Positions 45,018 through 59,200 of a stretch of 64,000 bases of DNA are shown here, in pieces (within the stretch, counting starts at the first letter, position 1; every line of letters starts with the position of its first letter). A program made the position numbers and the translations under genes. The notes beneath the pieces are model-generated. The model was given only the letters and a program-made list of their open reading frames with translations, did no database searches and was not told the DNA's origin. The stretch comes from Hungatella sp. UBA5385 (GTDB lineage: Bacteria; Bacillota; Clostridia; Lachnospirales; Lachnospiraceae): assembly GCA_002409995.1 (NCBI GenBank), contig DHOR01000022.1:55931-119930 (forward strand). The letters run 5' to 3'.

Positions 45018-45867
45018 TATTATTGATCACCACATCTTTCTTAGGTTTTCTGGTTTCTGCTTCCACTTTTACTTTTGTAATTCCTTCTGCAACATTTAGC
45101 CCGTCTACAATTTGACCGAATACTGTATATTTGTAATCTAAGCCCCATGCTCCGCCGAATTGATCATATCGCTCAATAATAGATTTATATTTTTCTTCAT
45201 ACTCCTTTGGAATTCCTTCAGTTCCAATTGCCTGAATCTCTGCATTCAAGTCTTCTTCGAACTTAGTCAATTCTTCTTCAGATAGGGCACTTTCTTTACT
45301 GCTTTCATTTAATTCATTCATTCTGAGATTAATTAACTCATTCATATATAAACTAGCCGGAATAATCCGCTCATCCTCTGGTTTTTTATCCTGAACAAGA
45401 AGATAAAACTGGCTCAAATTACTTGTAGGTCCATCCCCCGCCATGCCAACTGCCCCACGAAAGTTGTGCAGACCGTCATCATACTCATCTTCAAAAGGCT
45501 CTTCCCACATACTCCGTTCATCTTCCTCTGTCCCTGGTTTTCCGGTCTGAGTTAATTCTCCCTTTTTTGAATAATGAAACAGCGTACCGTCATAGTATCC
45601 TTCCTTTGCCAAGGTGATAAAATTCTCCACAGCCTTGGGAGCCTGTTCTGGATAAAGTAAAATTGTAATATCTCCTGCAGTTGTATGTAAAACAGCATAG
45701 GGGCCCTCAGATTGAACCATCTGCGGATTCTCTCCTGCAGGCTCTGCCTCCAGCGGAAACTGTTCTGCTATATCTGCTTCCGCCTCAACATATTTTTCTT
45801 TTTTACTGCAGCCGGGCAAAAGCATTGCTGTAATAAGACAGAATATTATCATTCCTTTTTTCATCAT
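45001..45867 (-). CDS. Cyclophilin-type peptidyl-prolyl isomerase lipoprotein
   Basis: 288 residues with lipoprotein signal (LLPGC, Cys20), so it sits on the outer face of the membrane. A cyclophilin domain starts at YAVLHTTAGDITILLYPEQAPKAVENF and continues through GTLFHYSKKG, the acidic insert, HNFRGAVGMA and SQFYLLVQ, ending YTVFGQIVDGLNVAEGI. In active cyclophilins the second motif is FHRVI...QGG with a catalytic Arg; here it is FHYSKKGELTQTG, so the Arg is absent. A ~60-residue charged helical insert (about 185-235) is unusual. Its ATG overlaps the sortase stop by 4 bp. It probably acts as a folding factor for the secreted giants, perhaps more chaperone than isomerase (inference). Confidence 0.85.
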   Translation of the reverse strand: MMKKGMIIFCLITAMLLPGCSKKEKYVEAEADIAEQFPLEAEPAGENPQMVQSEGPYAVLHTTAGDITILLYPEQAPKAVENFITLAKEGYYDGTLFHYSKKGELTQTGKPGTEEDERSMWEEPFEDEYDDGLHNFRGAVGMAGDGPTSNLSQFYLLVQDKKPEDERIIPASLYMNELINLRMNELNESSKESALSEEELTKFEEDLNAEIQAIGTEGIPKEYEEKYKSIIERYDQFGGAWGLDYKYTVFGQIVDGLNVAEGITKVKVEAETRKPKKDVVINNIEIRE

Positions 45868-46649
45868 CTGTTTTCTTCCTCCAAAGGTTTTAATATCCCA
45901 TAAACTGCATAACGGGCATCCTGATATTCATAAGTGCAAGTGCATAAGGCAATCATCTTCTCTCCTTCTTCCGGATAAATTTCGCTATTGAAGGCTGAAG
46001 AAGCAATTACCTCGTTGATCCACGCCTCTCGTTTCTCTTCACTGCCAAACATTAGGGTGAAGATTGCCGTTTTTCCATTTAAAATTTCCGAGGCAAATAG
46101 ATCAATTCTATAATCTCCTTCTGGTGTATAGAGTATCAGCATAGGATGCTCTTCATAATAGGATTGCTTTTTATAATTAGAAAGGGAGGAGAACATCCGT
46201 CCTCCTCTTATATGGTGACCATATATTACAGTCAAGTCATCCTGAAAGTCATCACGGTTCTTACTTTCCATAAATACAGAGCCAATAATACTTCTCTGCC
46301 CATCTGATGTGTGGTTTAAATAGTATTCATTATCGGTTCCCTGTACAACGGGATAATCTATACTTGTACCAGGTCCGTATAACCAGCCTGCCACATCCGG
46401 ATTCCATTCACGCAGCAAAGCAAAATCCGGTCTTCCTCTTCCTGAATATGTATCTTCATTCTGATCCCCATTATCTACTCTCTCCAGATTAACAAGTGAT
46501 TCTGGAAAAGCAGAGGTTCGAATCTCCTCATATACTGATTCCGCCTGAACTCTTGGCTGAATCTCCAAATAAAGTTTCCAGCCGCTGAATGCTGCTCCTG
46601 CTAGACATAATATGCAAAACATATAAAGTATGCGTTTTTTTCTTTTCAT
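45864..46649 (-). CDS. Class B sortase
   Basis: 261 residues with an N-terminal membrane anchor (residues 7-24) and an outside catalytic domain. SrtB hallmarks: GWLYGPGTSIDYPVVQGTDN near 88-107, IIGSVFMESKN, TVIYGHH with catalytic His145, ALCTC with catalytic Cys238 and DAR with Arg246. It cleaves a sorting motif and joins the protein to peptidoglycan or to another subunit. The only sorting signal in the window is IPKTG of the protein at 60000-60836 in the same operon, so that is the likely substrate. An AAAGGA ribosome site precedes the ATG. Confidence 0.92.
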   Translation of the reverse strand: MKRKKRILYMFCILCLAGAAFSGWKLYLEIQPRVQAESVYEEIRTSAFPESLVNLERVDNGDQNEDTYSGRGRPDFALLREWNPDVAGWLYGPGTSIDYPVVQGTDNEYYLNHTSDGQRSIIGSVFMESKNRDDFQDDLTVIYGHHIRGGRMFSSLSNYKKQSYYEEHPMLILYTPEGDYRIDLFASEILNGKTAIFTLMFGSEEKREAWINEVIASSAFNSEIYPEEGEKMIALCTCTYEYQDARYAVYGILKPLEEENR

Positions 46650-46658
46650 GTTGGTCCT

Positions 46659-47273
46659 TTAATTTACTACAATAACCTTTATTTTGACCTGTACCTGTCC
46701 AATATCATCTAATGATTCGGGATCAGTTGCGATTATCTGAGCAGTACATTCATACTCACCCGCTGCCAGATCAGTCTTAAGTTTGATTTTATCTATATAT
46801 TGACCCGGCTTAAGTCCTGCACTTTCATATAGCACATCGTCAGTATCATCTCTACGCAGGATCATTCGACAGTAATAACGGTTCTCAGGAATGTTTTCCA
46901 TGCCAATGGATCCCTCACTCTTGCCATCCTGAAATACCGCCCTGGCATTAATAGATACATTAAACATTCCCTCTTCTACAATAGAGTTTAATAATCCCTG
47001 TATTTCCTGAGGAGTCTTACCTTCCAGCCTTCCATCCTGAGCCATCTTATCAAACCAATATTTGGTAGTATCATCCATAGCCCTGCTGTTAGTATACCAC
47101 CACCAACCGCCGCCTGCTGCTGCCAGTATCAGCAGAAGCAAGAGGAGAAGAAGGGCAGTTTTGCCCTTTTTCTCTCCTTTATTATCTTTGGAAGTTTCTA
47201 CATTAGTCTGCTCTTTTTCTACGGCTTTTGTGGCATCATCTCCACGTCTCTCAACATCTTCAAATTCTGTCAC
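46659..47273 (-). CDS. Bitopic membrane protein with extracellular Ig-like domain (paralogue 3)
   Basis: 204 residues from a GTG at 47273 with GAGGAGG site. A charged cytoplasmic tail of ~38 residues precedes a leucine-rich membrane helix (40-57) and WWWYTNS. The outside part, GKTPQEIQGLLNSIVEEGMF... SIGMENIPENRYYC... VLYESAGLKPGQYIDKIKL... is closely similar to the 184-residue paralogue at 61363-61917 and more distantly to those at 60846 and 44523. The gene starts 26 bp after giant A and ends 9 bp before the sortase. A membrane adaptor role between sortase and secreted substrates is inferred. Confidence 0.8.
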   Translation of the reverse strand: MTEFEDVERRGDDATKAVEKEQTNVETSKDNKGEKKGKTALLLLLLLLILAAAGGGWWWYTNSRAMDDTTKYWFDKMAQDGRLEGKTPQEIQGLLNSIVEEGMFNVSINARAVFQDGKSEGSIGMENIPENRYYCRMILRRDDTDDVLYESAGLKPGQYIDKIKLKTDLAAGEYECTAQIIATDPESLDDIGQVQVKIKVIVVN

Positions 47274-47299
47274 CGCTAAATCCTCCTCTTTCGCCTCAT

Positions 47300-50200
47300 T
47301 TATGGATTTGTATCTACTTTATTAATTCCTCTTCTCGGTGGATCTATCTCCAGCTTAAACTTCATAGCATACTTTGACCTTGCATTGATTGCAGCGCCGC
47401 TTCCAGATGTACCATCTATATACTTTTGTACCTCTGTTTTTGACATTCCTTCTATTGGGAATTTCTCATCTTTATACTTATCCATAAAGCCTTGTCCTAC
47501 TGAGCCAAGGAAAGTAAAGGTTCCTGACTCCGTTCCTGTTCCCATAGGATTCAATGTTCCAAATTCTATGGCAGCAGGTCTGTTTTCTTCCGCTTCCGCA
47601 TAAGGTGCCAAAGTTGTTTCATCAAATGAGAATCTATTCACTCCCTGAACTGCCAGATATAAATCATTCTCTCCAATTGTATCATATGCTGTATTAACCA
47701 AGTTCATTGAATATATACCAGGAATTTCCGCATCTGAATTTACATTCTCAAATGCAGTAACAGATACCTTTACGTCATAAAAACCGTTATTGGTGATTGT
47801 ATACTCAGGGGAACTAAGCAGTGTATCTGCTTCCGCCTCCAGCCTAATACCTTTAAGGTGACCAGAACCTAATTGACCTCTCTGCTGGAAAACAAGATAA
47901 ATATCTGACGGAACTTCTACGTTTAATACTTTCCAATCCTGCAATTCTAATACATTTGGATTAAATAAATCCTCTACCAGGAATAAATTCTCCGGAACAT
48001 TATCACTCAACCTAAAATGATCATGCTCTGCATCTGCACTGCCCTCATAAGCAGATTCACTTATAAATTCAATTACATCTCTGCCGACAACTGGATTATC
48101 CATATCTATATCATACACCAAATGTTCTGGTTCTTCCAGCATTTTTTCATTTAAGCGAATCACATGATCTGTACCACCTTCTGTTGTTGTCAGATAGAAG
48201 GAGCCATCAATGAATTTCTCCGGCTTACTCTGGATAGTAAATAATCCATTCTGATAAACTGCCGATCCTTTTTCCGCTTTATTATTGGTAAACAAGGCGC
48301 CATCTGTAACCGTTGTTCCACTGTTAGATAATGCTCCTCCATGTGTTCCCGTTATTTCAGCTTCACTTTCCGTATAAGCATTATAATTATCCTGTAATGT
48401 AGTTCCTTCCAGCAGTCGAAGCATACCGTTTGCTTCTACTGTTATCATTGGTGCCAAGGATTCAGAGGTTCTATCAACAATTGCTTCTTCACGGTACTTC
48501 AGGCCTGTTTTTTTCTCATGATGTCCGTCAAAGATTACACCTTCACTAAACTGAGCTTCTCTGCCATTCTTTACATTAAACATTACACCAGTAAAATCTT
48601 CCACATTATATCCACGGGCAGCTGCATCCTCTTTTTGTTCAGGTGTCGTTGCGTTCTTGGCGAAATCCGGTTGAATATAGCGGGTTATCCTAACTTTATT
48701 AGTTGCTGGTAAGTAGACTGATTCAGCTCCGCTGTCATCTGAATATTGGCTGCCTGTTGCTATGATATTATCATCTATCTGTATGGTGCCAACTACATAA
48801 ATGGTATTACCTCCACGAGTTCGCAGTAGATTGTAAGCTTTTCTCAGTGATTGAACAGGATTTGCAGGGTTTGATCCTGCTATACGGTCTTCCCCATTAA
48901 TACTGCTTTGATCATCCTCTCCTTCAAAACTATCAATGTATACTGCCACTGGAACATTCAGTTCTAAAATTTTATTATCTGTTTCCCTTACAACCAAACA
49001 GAAGTAATCCTTTACCCGATCTTCTAAGAGAAACATGGGTACATCATTAATAATAGTAGGGGTACCTTGCTCATACTTAACAACAGTTCTTTCAAGATAA
49101 GAATCACGCATTAGAAGTTGGAAATCATCCTTAACAGGAATACCATATTTATCTATTGTGATAAATCTGCTTGTTTTTTGAGACTCCTTATCCATTCTGG
49201 TTCCAAGTCCCTCTAAAAATACAGTTCCTGTTAAAATCGTTGAATATGCAGGGTGGAATTCTCCATTAACATAGATATCGGTTCCCCCTCGAATTCCTTC
49301 TTCAAGCTCTAAATTTCTGAATTCAGCAGCGGAAACATGTACAATTCCTAATTTTCCTGATTTAGAGGTTAATATCTCGATACCTGCACTACTTCCCTCG
49401 TATATATCTGATCCTTCCAGTTCTCCTAAATATTTGTCCTTATTAGGAGATTCGTTCTCTTTTGGTATTTTGTTGTTTTCATTATAATTATTAGTTAAAA
49501 TTGTAATTTTTGTTACTTCATCTAATTTTGGTTCTAGAGTAGCGCAAGTAAGCTCTCCTCCTCCCTGAACAGTAATCAGAGGAGATAGTGCCTTAACACC
49601 ATCTGCTACCAAAGTAACATCACTTCCGTAACTAGCCTGTGAATGACCATCCACATAAATACCGCTGAGGGTAAGATTTCCTCCTTCTTCTACATTGAAC
49701 AGAGTTTCCTTTAATGTACTTTTTTTAAATCCACTATATAATTCACCACTTTCACTCTTTGGCTGTGAATACCGTTTAAAATACACTTGTCCTATTATAT
49801 CAATTGCAATTGGATTTTCTCCCTTTTTTATATAAGAACCCTTATACTGACTCTTATTATTTTTCAGAATCTCCACATTCTTTAATTCAATGTTGTCATT
49901 GATTTCTACTGTATTTACAATGTATACAAGAATTCCTTTTGTATCTGTATTTTCGCCAATTTCCTCATATACCCTTTTAAGAGTCTTAAATGCAGTATCA
50001 GGAGTAGTACCGTCTTTTTCATCATCCCCCTCAAATCCATCCAAATAAATTGCTTTCCGTATCTGCAGTTCAATAATCTTAGGCTTATCTGAATTATTTA
50101 CAATATCATATATGGCAACAATATTATCATCAAAAGCAAACCTTTTCATCTGCTCGTAACCTGGATCAATATCCTGATACTCAATTACCTTACGTCCACT

Positions 50201-53200
50201 GTAATCATTACCAACAGATACTTGAATAGCAGATTCAGGCCGGAAGGCACTCTCTGTTTCGATATAGGCTATAGCGTTTGTCCCTTTACCATTTAAATAA
50301 GTCTTTCCAGTAATAACAGGGCTTCCTGTTAAAAATAGCCGGCCGGCAGTTTCATCGGTCTCATTTACATCCAGATAAATAGCACTGCCATCTATGGCTG
50401 ATGTATTCTGTATTCCACCTCCATATACATTAAGCTTTCCTCCTGGTTCTACATAAACTGCTCCGCCTTTTGCTGATAAGTTTATAGGCTTATTATCATT
50501 ATCCATGTAAAAACCGTTATTATTATTCCGTTGTAATAAGGCACCGGCATTTACATCTACTGATATACCAGAAGTAATTCTAATTATACTTTCTCCATTG
50601 CCTGAATACTCAGTATCTATTATCCGCCTTCCAAAAATAGAGATGTTTTCCAGTGTTAAGTTTGCTTTTGGCTTAATAAGTACTCCATGATAGGCATTTC
50701 CATATAGCATTATATCACTATTGTCTTTATAAACCGGGAATCCTGTATAACGACACATATAGGCCGTTACCGGCAATGTCCACTCATCTTCCTTATCATT
50801 AATTGCAGGTCCACTTAAATATATAATAAAGTGATTCTCACTTCCATCTCCTTTTTTACCACATGTTACTGCCTGATCAAAGGTAGCTACTGCATCATCT
50901 GGTGTAGTTCCATTATTCGAATCCTTTCCATTAACAGAATCCAAATATACGGCTTTCATCAGTATCAAACATTTATCTTCCATTACTCCTTCAATAGTGC
51001 CTATAGAATCCTTTGTACGTCCCGCATCCAAAATATATGGGTAGGAGTGCACCTGGAAATATTGAAGAAATTGGGTTACATCAGTAACATTATTTGCATC
51101 CGGCTGTATTACAGCACTGCCTTTTTTAAACTGATTCTCCTTAGCCCCTTTGTTCAGATAGATATTGTACAATCTGTCATTATTATAGATCGCTCCGCTG
51201 ACTGTCACAAGATATTCAGAGGATGACAGATAGATATTATCCTTTATATTACCTCCTCCACCTTTAATCTGAAAGTGCTTTCCTTCAATGTAAATTGGAG
51301 AATTTTCACCAACCGGCTTTTTATCAGATGCACTGGGTGTATTGTTGCTAATCTGCCCACCGGATACAATCAAAGAGGCAGTAGTGGTACTGGTGGGGTA
51401 ATTGAAATAGTATATTGCACTCCCCCGATAGGAGGTTTGGTTATTTCTTATAATACCACCTTCTATAATCACGGTAGCTTCATAGGTTAATATAGTGCCA
51501 GTTTTTGCTTTTGAGCTAGAGCTAGAGGTAGAGGTAGAGGTAGTTATTTTATTATTCTCTATCACTCCGCCGCTCATAACCAATTTTGTATTCTCATCAT
51601 GACCCCAACCCATATAAATAATTCCTAAGCGTGCATCTTCAGATGGTGATGATAAACAGTTAAACTCATTATTCGCAATTAGACCCGATTTAAAAGTTAA
51701 GGTACTGTTATCTTTCATTGATATAGCAGAAGCAAGCCAAACACTACCTATGTAGCCGTCAATTGATCTCACCATATTGCGAATCGTTCCGCCATCAATC
51801 TCCAGGATTCCGTTTTGCATAACTACACCTGCAGCCGTATAGCTATCATTAAAGCCATTAATCATATTTTCATTGTTTTGCAAAACTGCTTTTTCACCTA
51901 AAATTGCTTTACCTTTGTAAATCTTAAGGAGTTCAAAATCTCTACCGGTGTTCGAAACCATTCCCTCTTGGGAACCACCATCTATTGTGATATCTTTAAA
52001 TGTTACGACAGGTGCATATTTCTCTGACTTAGCTACACCTACACTAATCAATTGTCCATTATAACCTTTATTGCGAATAACAAGAGGAGTCCAGGTAACC
52101 TTATTTGTTTTATTTGTTACTGTTCCATTCTCAAAAGACCAGTCTGCATCCTCCTTTAGTACAGTAACTGGAGAATTACAGATAATGATATTAGCTCCTG
52201 TTGTAAAGTCTTTCTCCTGAAGCAGTTCTTTTGCTTTATTAAAAGTTCTCACTGGAGTAGTTGGACTTAAACCATTATTCGTAATATCGTCTCCATCTCC
52301 TGATAAGTAGACATTGTTACCTGCCTGTAGGACGATATTAGGTGCAGAAGCGATCAGTAAACGATCTTTTGTCATATCTTCTTTTATTATCTTTGTAAAA
52401 TATTCCAACTGATCTGTAACATCCTGCAGCCCATCTTCCGGTCTGCCTTTAGGAGCATTGGGCTGCACCACAGTCTGCCCCAGGTAACCTTCGTTTAACC
52501 ACAGCTCATATTTCTTGTCAGAACCATCAGGAACCTTTGCTGTCATGGTAATAGGAGCAATTCCTTTCAGGTGGATTACTCCATCTATAATACTGTTGCC
52601 ATCCAGGATTAAGGCACCGGAAGTGAATAATGCCAACCCCTCCTTTGACTCAGTTCCTACCCCAATATAAGCATTATCTTTCAATTCTATACTGTTATTG
52701 GCACCTTGCATAATTATCTGATTAGTATTATCTTCAACTCTCGCTTCACCCTGGAGAAGTATATTACAACTAAGCGGCTTATATATGACTGAATCTATTT
52801 CAATATTTTTGACATTTTTGCTTATAGAAGCATTATCTGACAAAGTTATTAAACCGGTCTGATTACGAGTAGTAGTATGATTTTCCATACGTACTGCCTC
52901 TTTATTACCAGTGATTTTTGAATCTCCATTCATTTCTAACTGCATTGGACAAGCAGCGTAGATTCCAAAGGTTTTGTTGCCTGATTCTAAATCACCGCTA
53001 GCATAATATATTGGACCACCAATTACTGACTTGTCATTTAATACAACTTTATGTCCGTTGGCTGCTTGCGGCAGATAAGCCCGTCCCCCATTTAGAAATA
53101 GACCGTGACCATTATTCCCTGATATTCTTGAATAATCGTTCATTGTAAGTTCAAAATATGCACTTCCATATGAACTTCCCTCTTGTTCATAAATCCCATG

Positions 53201-56200
53201 GCCATTTCCATCAATTGAGGATTTACCATTCATAATAATGTAAGTCGGACTATACGAGACATCAAAGCATATGCCATAAACAAATCCTGTAATCTGGCTA
53301 TCAGTCATATTAAGGGTAACTCCTTCTCCACCTATTCCCTTGCTTTCAAACGTTATTCCATTTTGAAAATTTGTACCCCTTATAGATGAACCCTCTCCCA
53401 TAAAAATTTCCATTTTATTAGAAGTACCGACTCGAATTCCTTTTGAAGTACCCGTAATTTGGCAGCTGCCTCTTCCCTCCTCATTCATCTTAAAGCTTCC
53501 ACCGCTTGTATCCAACAGATATAATCCGCAATTATAGCTTTCTTCTATTTTAGATGCATGCTGCATCTGTATATCTAGATTTTTACCATCTGTCCAAATA
53601 CCCCAAAAACCATTTTTGATGGTTGCATTATTTAAAAGGCGCATCTGTAATATTTCATCATCCGACGAACCACGATTATCAAGGTAAACTCCTCTATAAA
53701 GACCACTGCGTGCACTTTCTATTTTACAATTATCTATTGTTACCTTTGAGGATGGTCCTGCTGCTATTGCAATTCCAGTGAATATATTAGTCATTTTGGG
53801 AAAGCCAACATTCTCCCAGCCTTCGTCAGGTCCTTCTAATAATACTTCTCCTCCTTTTCCAACCCTTATGCCAGCTGCTCTATAAGATCCTATTGAACTG
53901 ACTACCTCATCATATTGAATACCAGAGAGTGTATCCAGGTTATCCATAAAAGATGCACCTGTCATTGTAACTTTACTGTTCTCTCCCACAAGGTAAATAC
54001 CGGCGCTTAGAAGATCTCCTCTATAAGGAATGTTATTAATATTAGTAGTAATATTAGCAATACTGCTATGCCCGCTCATCGTTACTTCCGCATTGTTTGC
54101 ATCAGAATAAATCCCAACCAGATCCCTATCGCCTCTTCGGCCCACGGTGCCTTCCGCTATAATCCTGGAATAACCTTTCATCTCCAGTTTTGCAGATTCA
54201 CCCAGACTTACATAATATCCATCAATATTATACAGTTGTTTATTTTCATCATCCTTGCCCCCATCAAGTGTTAAACTTCCATATACATCAACAGCACCAT
54301 AATAATTGTTGGTTAATCTTGTGTTACCACCTAATGTTGCGGAAGCATTTTTTTCAATCTTTAAGATTGGACTGTTGTTGCCTTGTTCATTGGCCACAAC
54401 AGCTTCCATCATTCCATTGATAATGATCTTTCCCAACTCGAAGTCAACAGCATTATTAGTTTCTTCCTCGCCAACAACGATCATTGGGGATTCCACAAAG
54501 GAAGCAAAGCGGCGGATCTGTGCTTCATAAACTGGAGACTTTGCATCTTCCTCTGATTTCCTATAATTTACATTATCTCCCCCATCTTCTGAAGAAAAAT
54601 TTTTTTCATTATAATCAAGGATCCATAACTCTTGATCCTTCACATTGACCGTTCCGCAGATATAGATAAATGGAGAAAATCCCTCTGGTCCCTTTGCGGA
54701 TATTTTCTTTTGTAATTTTTCTTTCGCAACTTTAAATGTAGCAACGGCATTTTCTGGAGAATCTCCGCTTTTAGTGTCATCCCCGCTGCCAGAAAGATAA
54801 ATACCTTCTCCTATGAGTATTGCATTATCCTTAAAGCCTCCTAACTGAGTCCTTCTTGGAAGCTTACCACCGTCAGAATATTCTATTCCTTCCCCTGCAT
54901 TTTTGTATTGAGTAGTATATTTTTCATAATATGCTTCTGTTTCAAGCTTACCTTCAGCTCCTATTTTCACCTTATGAAATTCTATAGATTTTTCTAATTT
55001 TGCAGGCTTAATGACAATTGAACCAACTTTAAAATTATCCTTGTGTACGTCAATAGGAAATGTTTTGTCTGCTTTATTCGGTTTTTGTAAGTAAGTGAGA
55101 AAAGAATTAGCTGTTTCTAAATAGATAACATCAGGGGTATCCTCATTATCTTCCACAGTCTTTTTCCCCACTGTTACTCTGGTTGGATCTATATATAGGG
55201 AATGACTGGACTCTGAGGATGTAGTATTCATATAAATATTGTAAATACCGGCTGTTGTCTGATCTGTAGGATGCAGGAAGTTGCCTGACAGTATCCAGTT
55301 ACCAGAATGCGTCAGATAAAGATTATTTCCCTGCTTATTAGCTTTATTCTGAATATCTCCAGATATATCCATATAGACAGGGCTCCCGCTTGTATATATC
55401 CCTCCACCCATGTCCGCAGTATTATCCCTTAAAACAAATTTTCCAGAATCAGATTCAGTCAAATATAAGGACGTGGTATAAAAACTCAAATTGCCCCCGC
55501 TTATGTCAGTAGAGCCCTGAACAAAGATTCCTCCTCCGGAATTCTCAGCAGTATTATCCTGAATAGTTAAATCTGTGAGATAATAAGTCCTTGTGGACTT
55601 TCCGAATTTTTTATCACTATGCAGATACATTCCTGCGCCTAGATCAGCTTCATTATTGCTTATTTTAGTTCCTCTGAGATACCCATCTCCGTTAAGTCCA
55701 TAAATGCCTCCTCCGCTTGTAGATTTATTATAGGAGATTACTGAATCATCTATATAGACCTTACCATTATTATAAATACCGCCGCCTTTCTGACTTGCGA
55801 AATTCCCTTCTTTTTCTCCACCAATTATGGTTCCAGAATTTCCTTCTTTTTCTCCACCAATTATGGTTCCAGACTTCAGATGCATAATAGCGTACATATT
55901 TACGTAGATGCCACCTCCATCACCTATAGTCTTAAACGTATAACCTTGTGCTGTATTTGATTTGACAGTGCTGTTATCTGAGATGGTTAAAGTACTTGTA
56001 TAGGCACTACCTGTTCCTCCTGAATAAATACCTCCACCTTGTATTGCTCTATTACCAGAAATTTCTGTTCCCTCTATTATCAAGTCTCCTCCCAATTGAT
56101 AAATACCTCCGCCCCTGGTAGGATATGTACTACCGTATTCACCACCAGGCATATTGTCAGAGATTTTACAATTAGTAATTGTAGCAACTCTACTTTTATT

Positions 56201-59200
56201 TTGATCATTGGAAAAATAAATACCTGCTCCGTAAGTACCCCCCTCACTTGTTGGAGGTGCTTTATTGCCCGATACATTTACATTATTCATACTAAATAAG
56301 GAGCTACTTTCCTGGTTTTCTATACAAATTCCAATACCTCGGTTAAAATTAGAATATTTATTGTAACTAGATACAGACTCATTATTACATATGTCTGCAT
56401 TATTTATTTTTAGCTCACATTCCTTTGCAAAAATTCCAGCTCCATAAACATAATAGCTTTTATTCTCACTGATAGATACCCGTTCTTGGGAATCTTCATC
56501 TCCCAAATGTAGCTTACCATATTTAGCATAGATGCCAGCTCCTTTTCCTAAAAGGTAAGAACCACTACTTATGCTGGGACGATCTGCAGCTATCCTATTA
56601 TGAGAAATAGTACCTTTCTTCATAATAAAGGTTGTGCCCTGATCTGTCGCATCTTCCATATAAACACCGGCACCATATTGGTACACAGAGTTTTTTGTTA
56701 TGGCTCCTCCATTCATTATAAAAGAGGCTCCTCCAGATAATATTACTCCAGCTCCATTAAGTTGTGTTGTTAAATTTTCTTTGTATAATGCCTCGTCAAA
56801 GGAGACATTCTCTTTTATAGATCCATTATACATGGAGACATTAGTACCCTGACCCTTTGCAACCACTCCTTGCTGGCGTTTTTCAATACTCCCCTTCCAT
56901 TCTTCATTCATAAGGAAGGTACTGCCTCCTGATATATTCACATGTCGTCCATAAGTTGTGGGTTTAGCTGTAATGGTTCCATCAGCAAAACGTTCTCCAG
57001 TTAAAGTCGTATTACCAGTAAGTGTTAACTCTCCCCCACCAATCACCTGAATGGTATCGCTGTCAATTACATCTGTAATATTACGAATAGTAACATCTTG
57101 CAGAGTCAGTTTTTTTCCTGTTTCTACTGATATTAATGGTGTGGGCAGATCATGTAATTGAACTGTTGTGTCTTCTACATTCGGAATATTTGTATGGCTG
57201 ACAACCTCTGTTTTGACTGTCATCTTCTCGCCAGCTACTTCAACTTCTACATCCGATAAATCCCATGTTTCGATTCCACTTTCTTCATTCTCCACTTTAA
57301 CAGTACCACATATATAGATAATCTCTGGATAAGGATATTTTGAATCCAATTGCTCAGGTGTTAAATCAGTTGCTTCTGCTCTTGCCGCAGTGGCATCGAT
57401 AATTGCCTGATCACGGATTTCCATGGCAGCTTCCCATGTCTTTACAGGAAATTCACAGAGTGCACCACTATAATCGTCATTCCCTCTTACGCCATCTAAA
57501 TAAATTTCACGATAATAGTGTTTCGTGTAAAGCTCCAAATTCTGTGGTTTTGCCTCGGTATTATCTTCATCTGTATCCTGACGCAGTGTCCAGTCAAAGA
57601 ATCCTGATTTATTTGAGTTATGTAATTGAAAACGTGCCATCAGAAGCTTTCCAATTTCATCTTCTTTGTCTTGAGTCACAAGAGTAGCTTCTGGCACCAC
57701 CACATCTTTGTAACGATACGTAAGATTGTCATTAATTCCTTTAAAGAAAACAGTTATTTTATCATTATCATTAGCTTCGTAGAGACTGCTTACTGTGATA
57801 GGGTGATCTTCTATCTCAGAAAATGTTTCCATAGAAATATAACCGGTTTCAGCCTTAACATTTTTACCGATTATAATATCACCCTTTTGGCATTCCACCA
57901 TTACACGATCAGTTACAGAACCATCCTTTAACAGTCCTCCTAAAACTATATCTTCTAGCACCAGAGTAGCGTTGGACGGAACAACAAATGCCGGTTCCTG
58001 ATTCGACCCCCAAGGTCTTAAGGTAAGCCTCGATAAATCAGTTCCTGATCTAACAACATACTTTTCACCTTCCATATCAATAAAACCAGCTGCTTCTGGA
58101 AGGCCTAAATCAACTTTCCTCATACAGATGATGGTTCCACCACTACCACCGGACTCTTTTATTGCTTTTATTGCTCCTGCCCAGCTTCTCACAGGAGCGC
58201 CTTCGTAGCCACCGTCATTATTATCATCACCAGGCATACCAGTCACATCACCAATTTTAATTTCATCGCCAGGATTCCAATAAATAACTTTTCCTGAGTT
58301 ATTCCTGGTTGCAATCAAGGTTTTCTTTGTCATTAATTCTACAATTTCCGCTTCCTCCTCTGCGGAATCTTCTTCTAAGGAGGATACTGCAAAAAAGGCG
58401 ATATCTGTATCTCTTAGCTGAGCCTCCGCCTTACTGGATGCAGTCAAATTCCATATTTCTTCTTCTGACTCTACTAGTTGGAAAATTTCTAAAAATTCTT
58501 CTTCTGATAGCTCATCTGCATATAGAGTTCTTACCAGTTCCACATGTTCAGTTGTGCTGTCTCCTCTAACGTCTAACAGATAGAAGTCTCCGCTTCCGTC
58601 AAATCCTTCCACCAGTTCGATCAGCGGCTCTCTCCATGTACTTGCAGTTTTGTTATCTTTTATAAACTGTATAGTATCTTCTTCAACTTCAATGGTATAG
58701 TTATTAATATCAAAAAATTCAATTCCTGCAATTTCACTATCCGTTTTTCTGACTCTGACATCTAAACTGTGTTCTGGAAAAACACCAGCTTCTGTTGATT
58801 CTGTTTCGGCTGCTGCCAAATTGTTTTCCTCAGATTCAGTACTGGCTGTATCCTCTATATCCATTGTATCAGCTATACTATTTGTATCAGCTATACTATT
58901 TGTTGTTTCTACTGATATTGTTTCCTCAGCAGCTATAACGCTGGTTTCATCTATCTGGTCAGAAGCATCTTCAGCTTTATTAGTTTCCGCTGCCATCTCT
59001 TCAAGTGTTAATCCGTCTGACTCATTACTGTAATCCATTACAATGCGTCCATTAATAGACACATTTTCACCAATTTGTAATGTGCCTCCCTTTATATATA
59101 TAAGCTCTGAAAGTTCTGTATCCTGATCAGGATTACCTGACTCCAGAGATATGTTCATTATTGTTAACTGACCGCCATTTACATAGAATATTGCATCATT

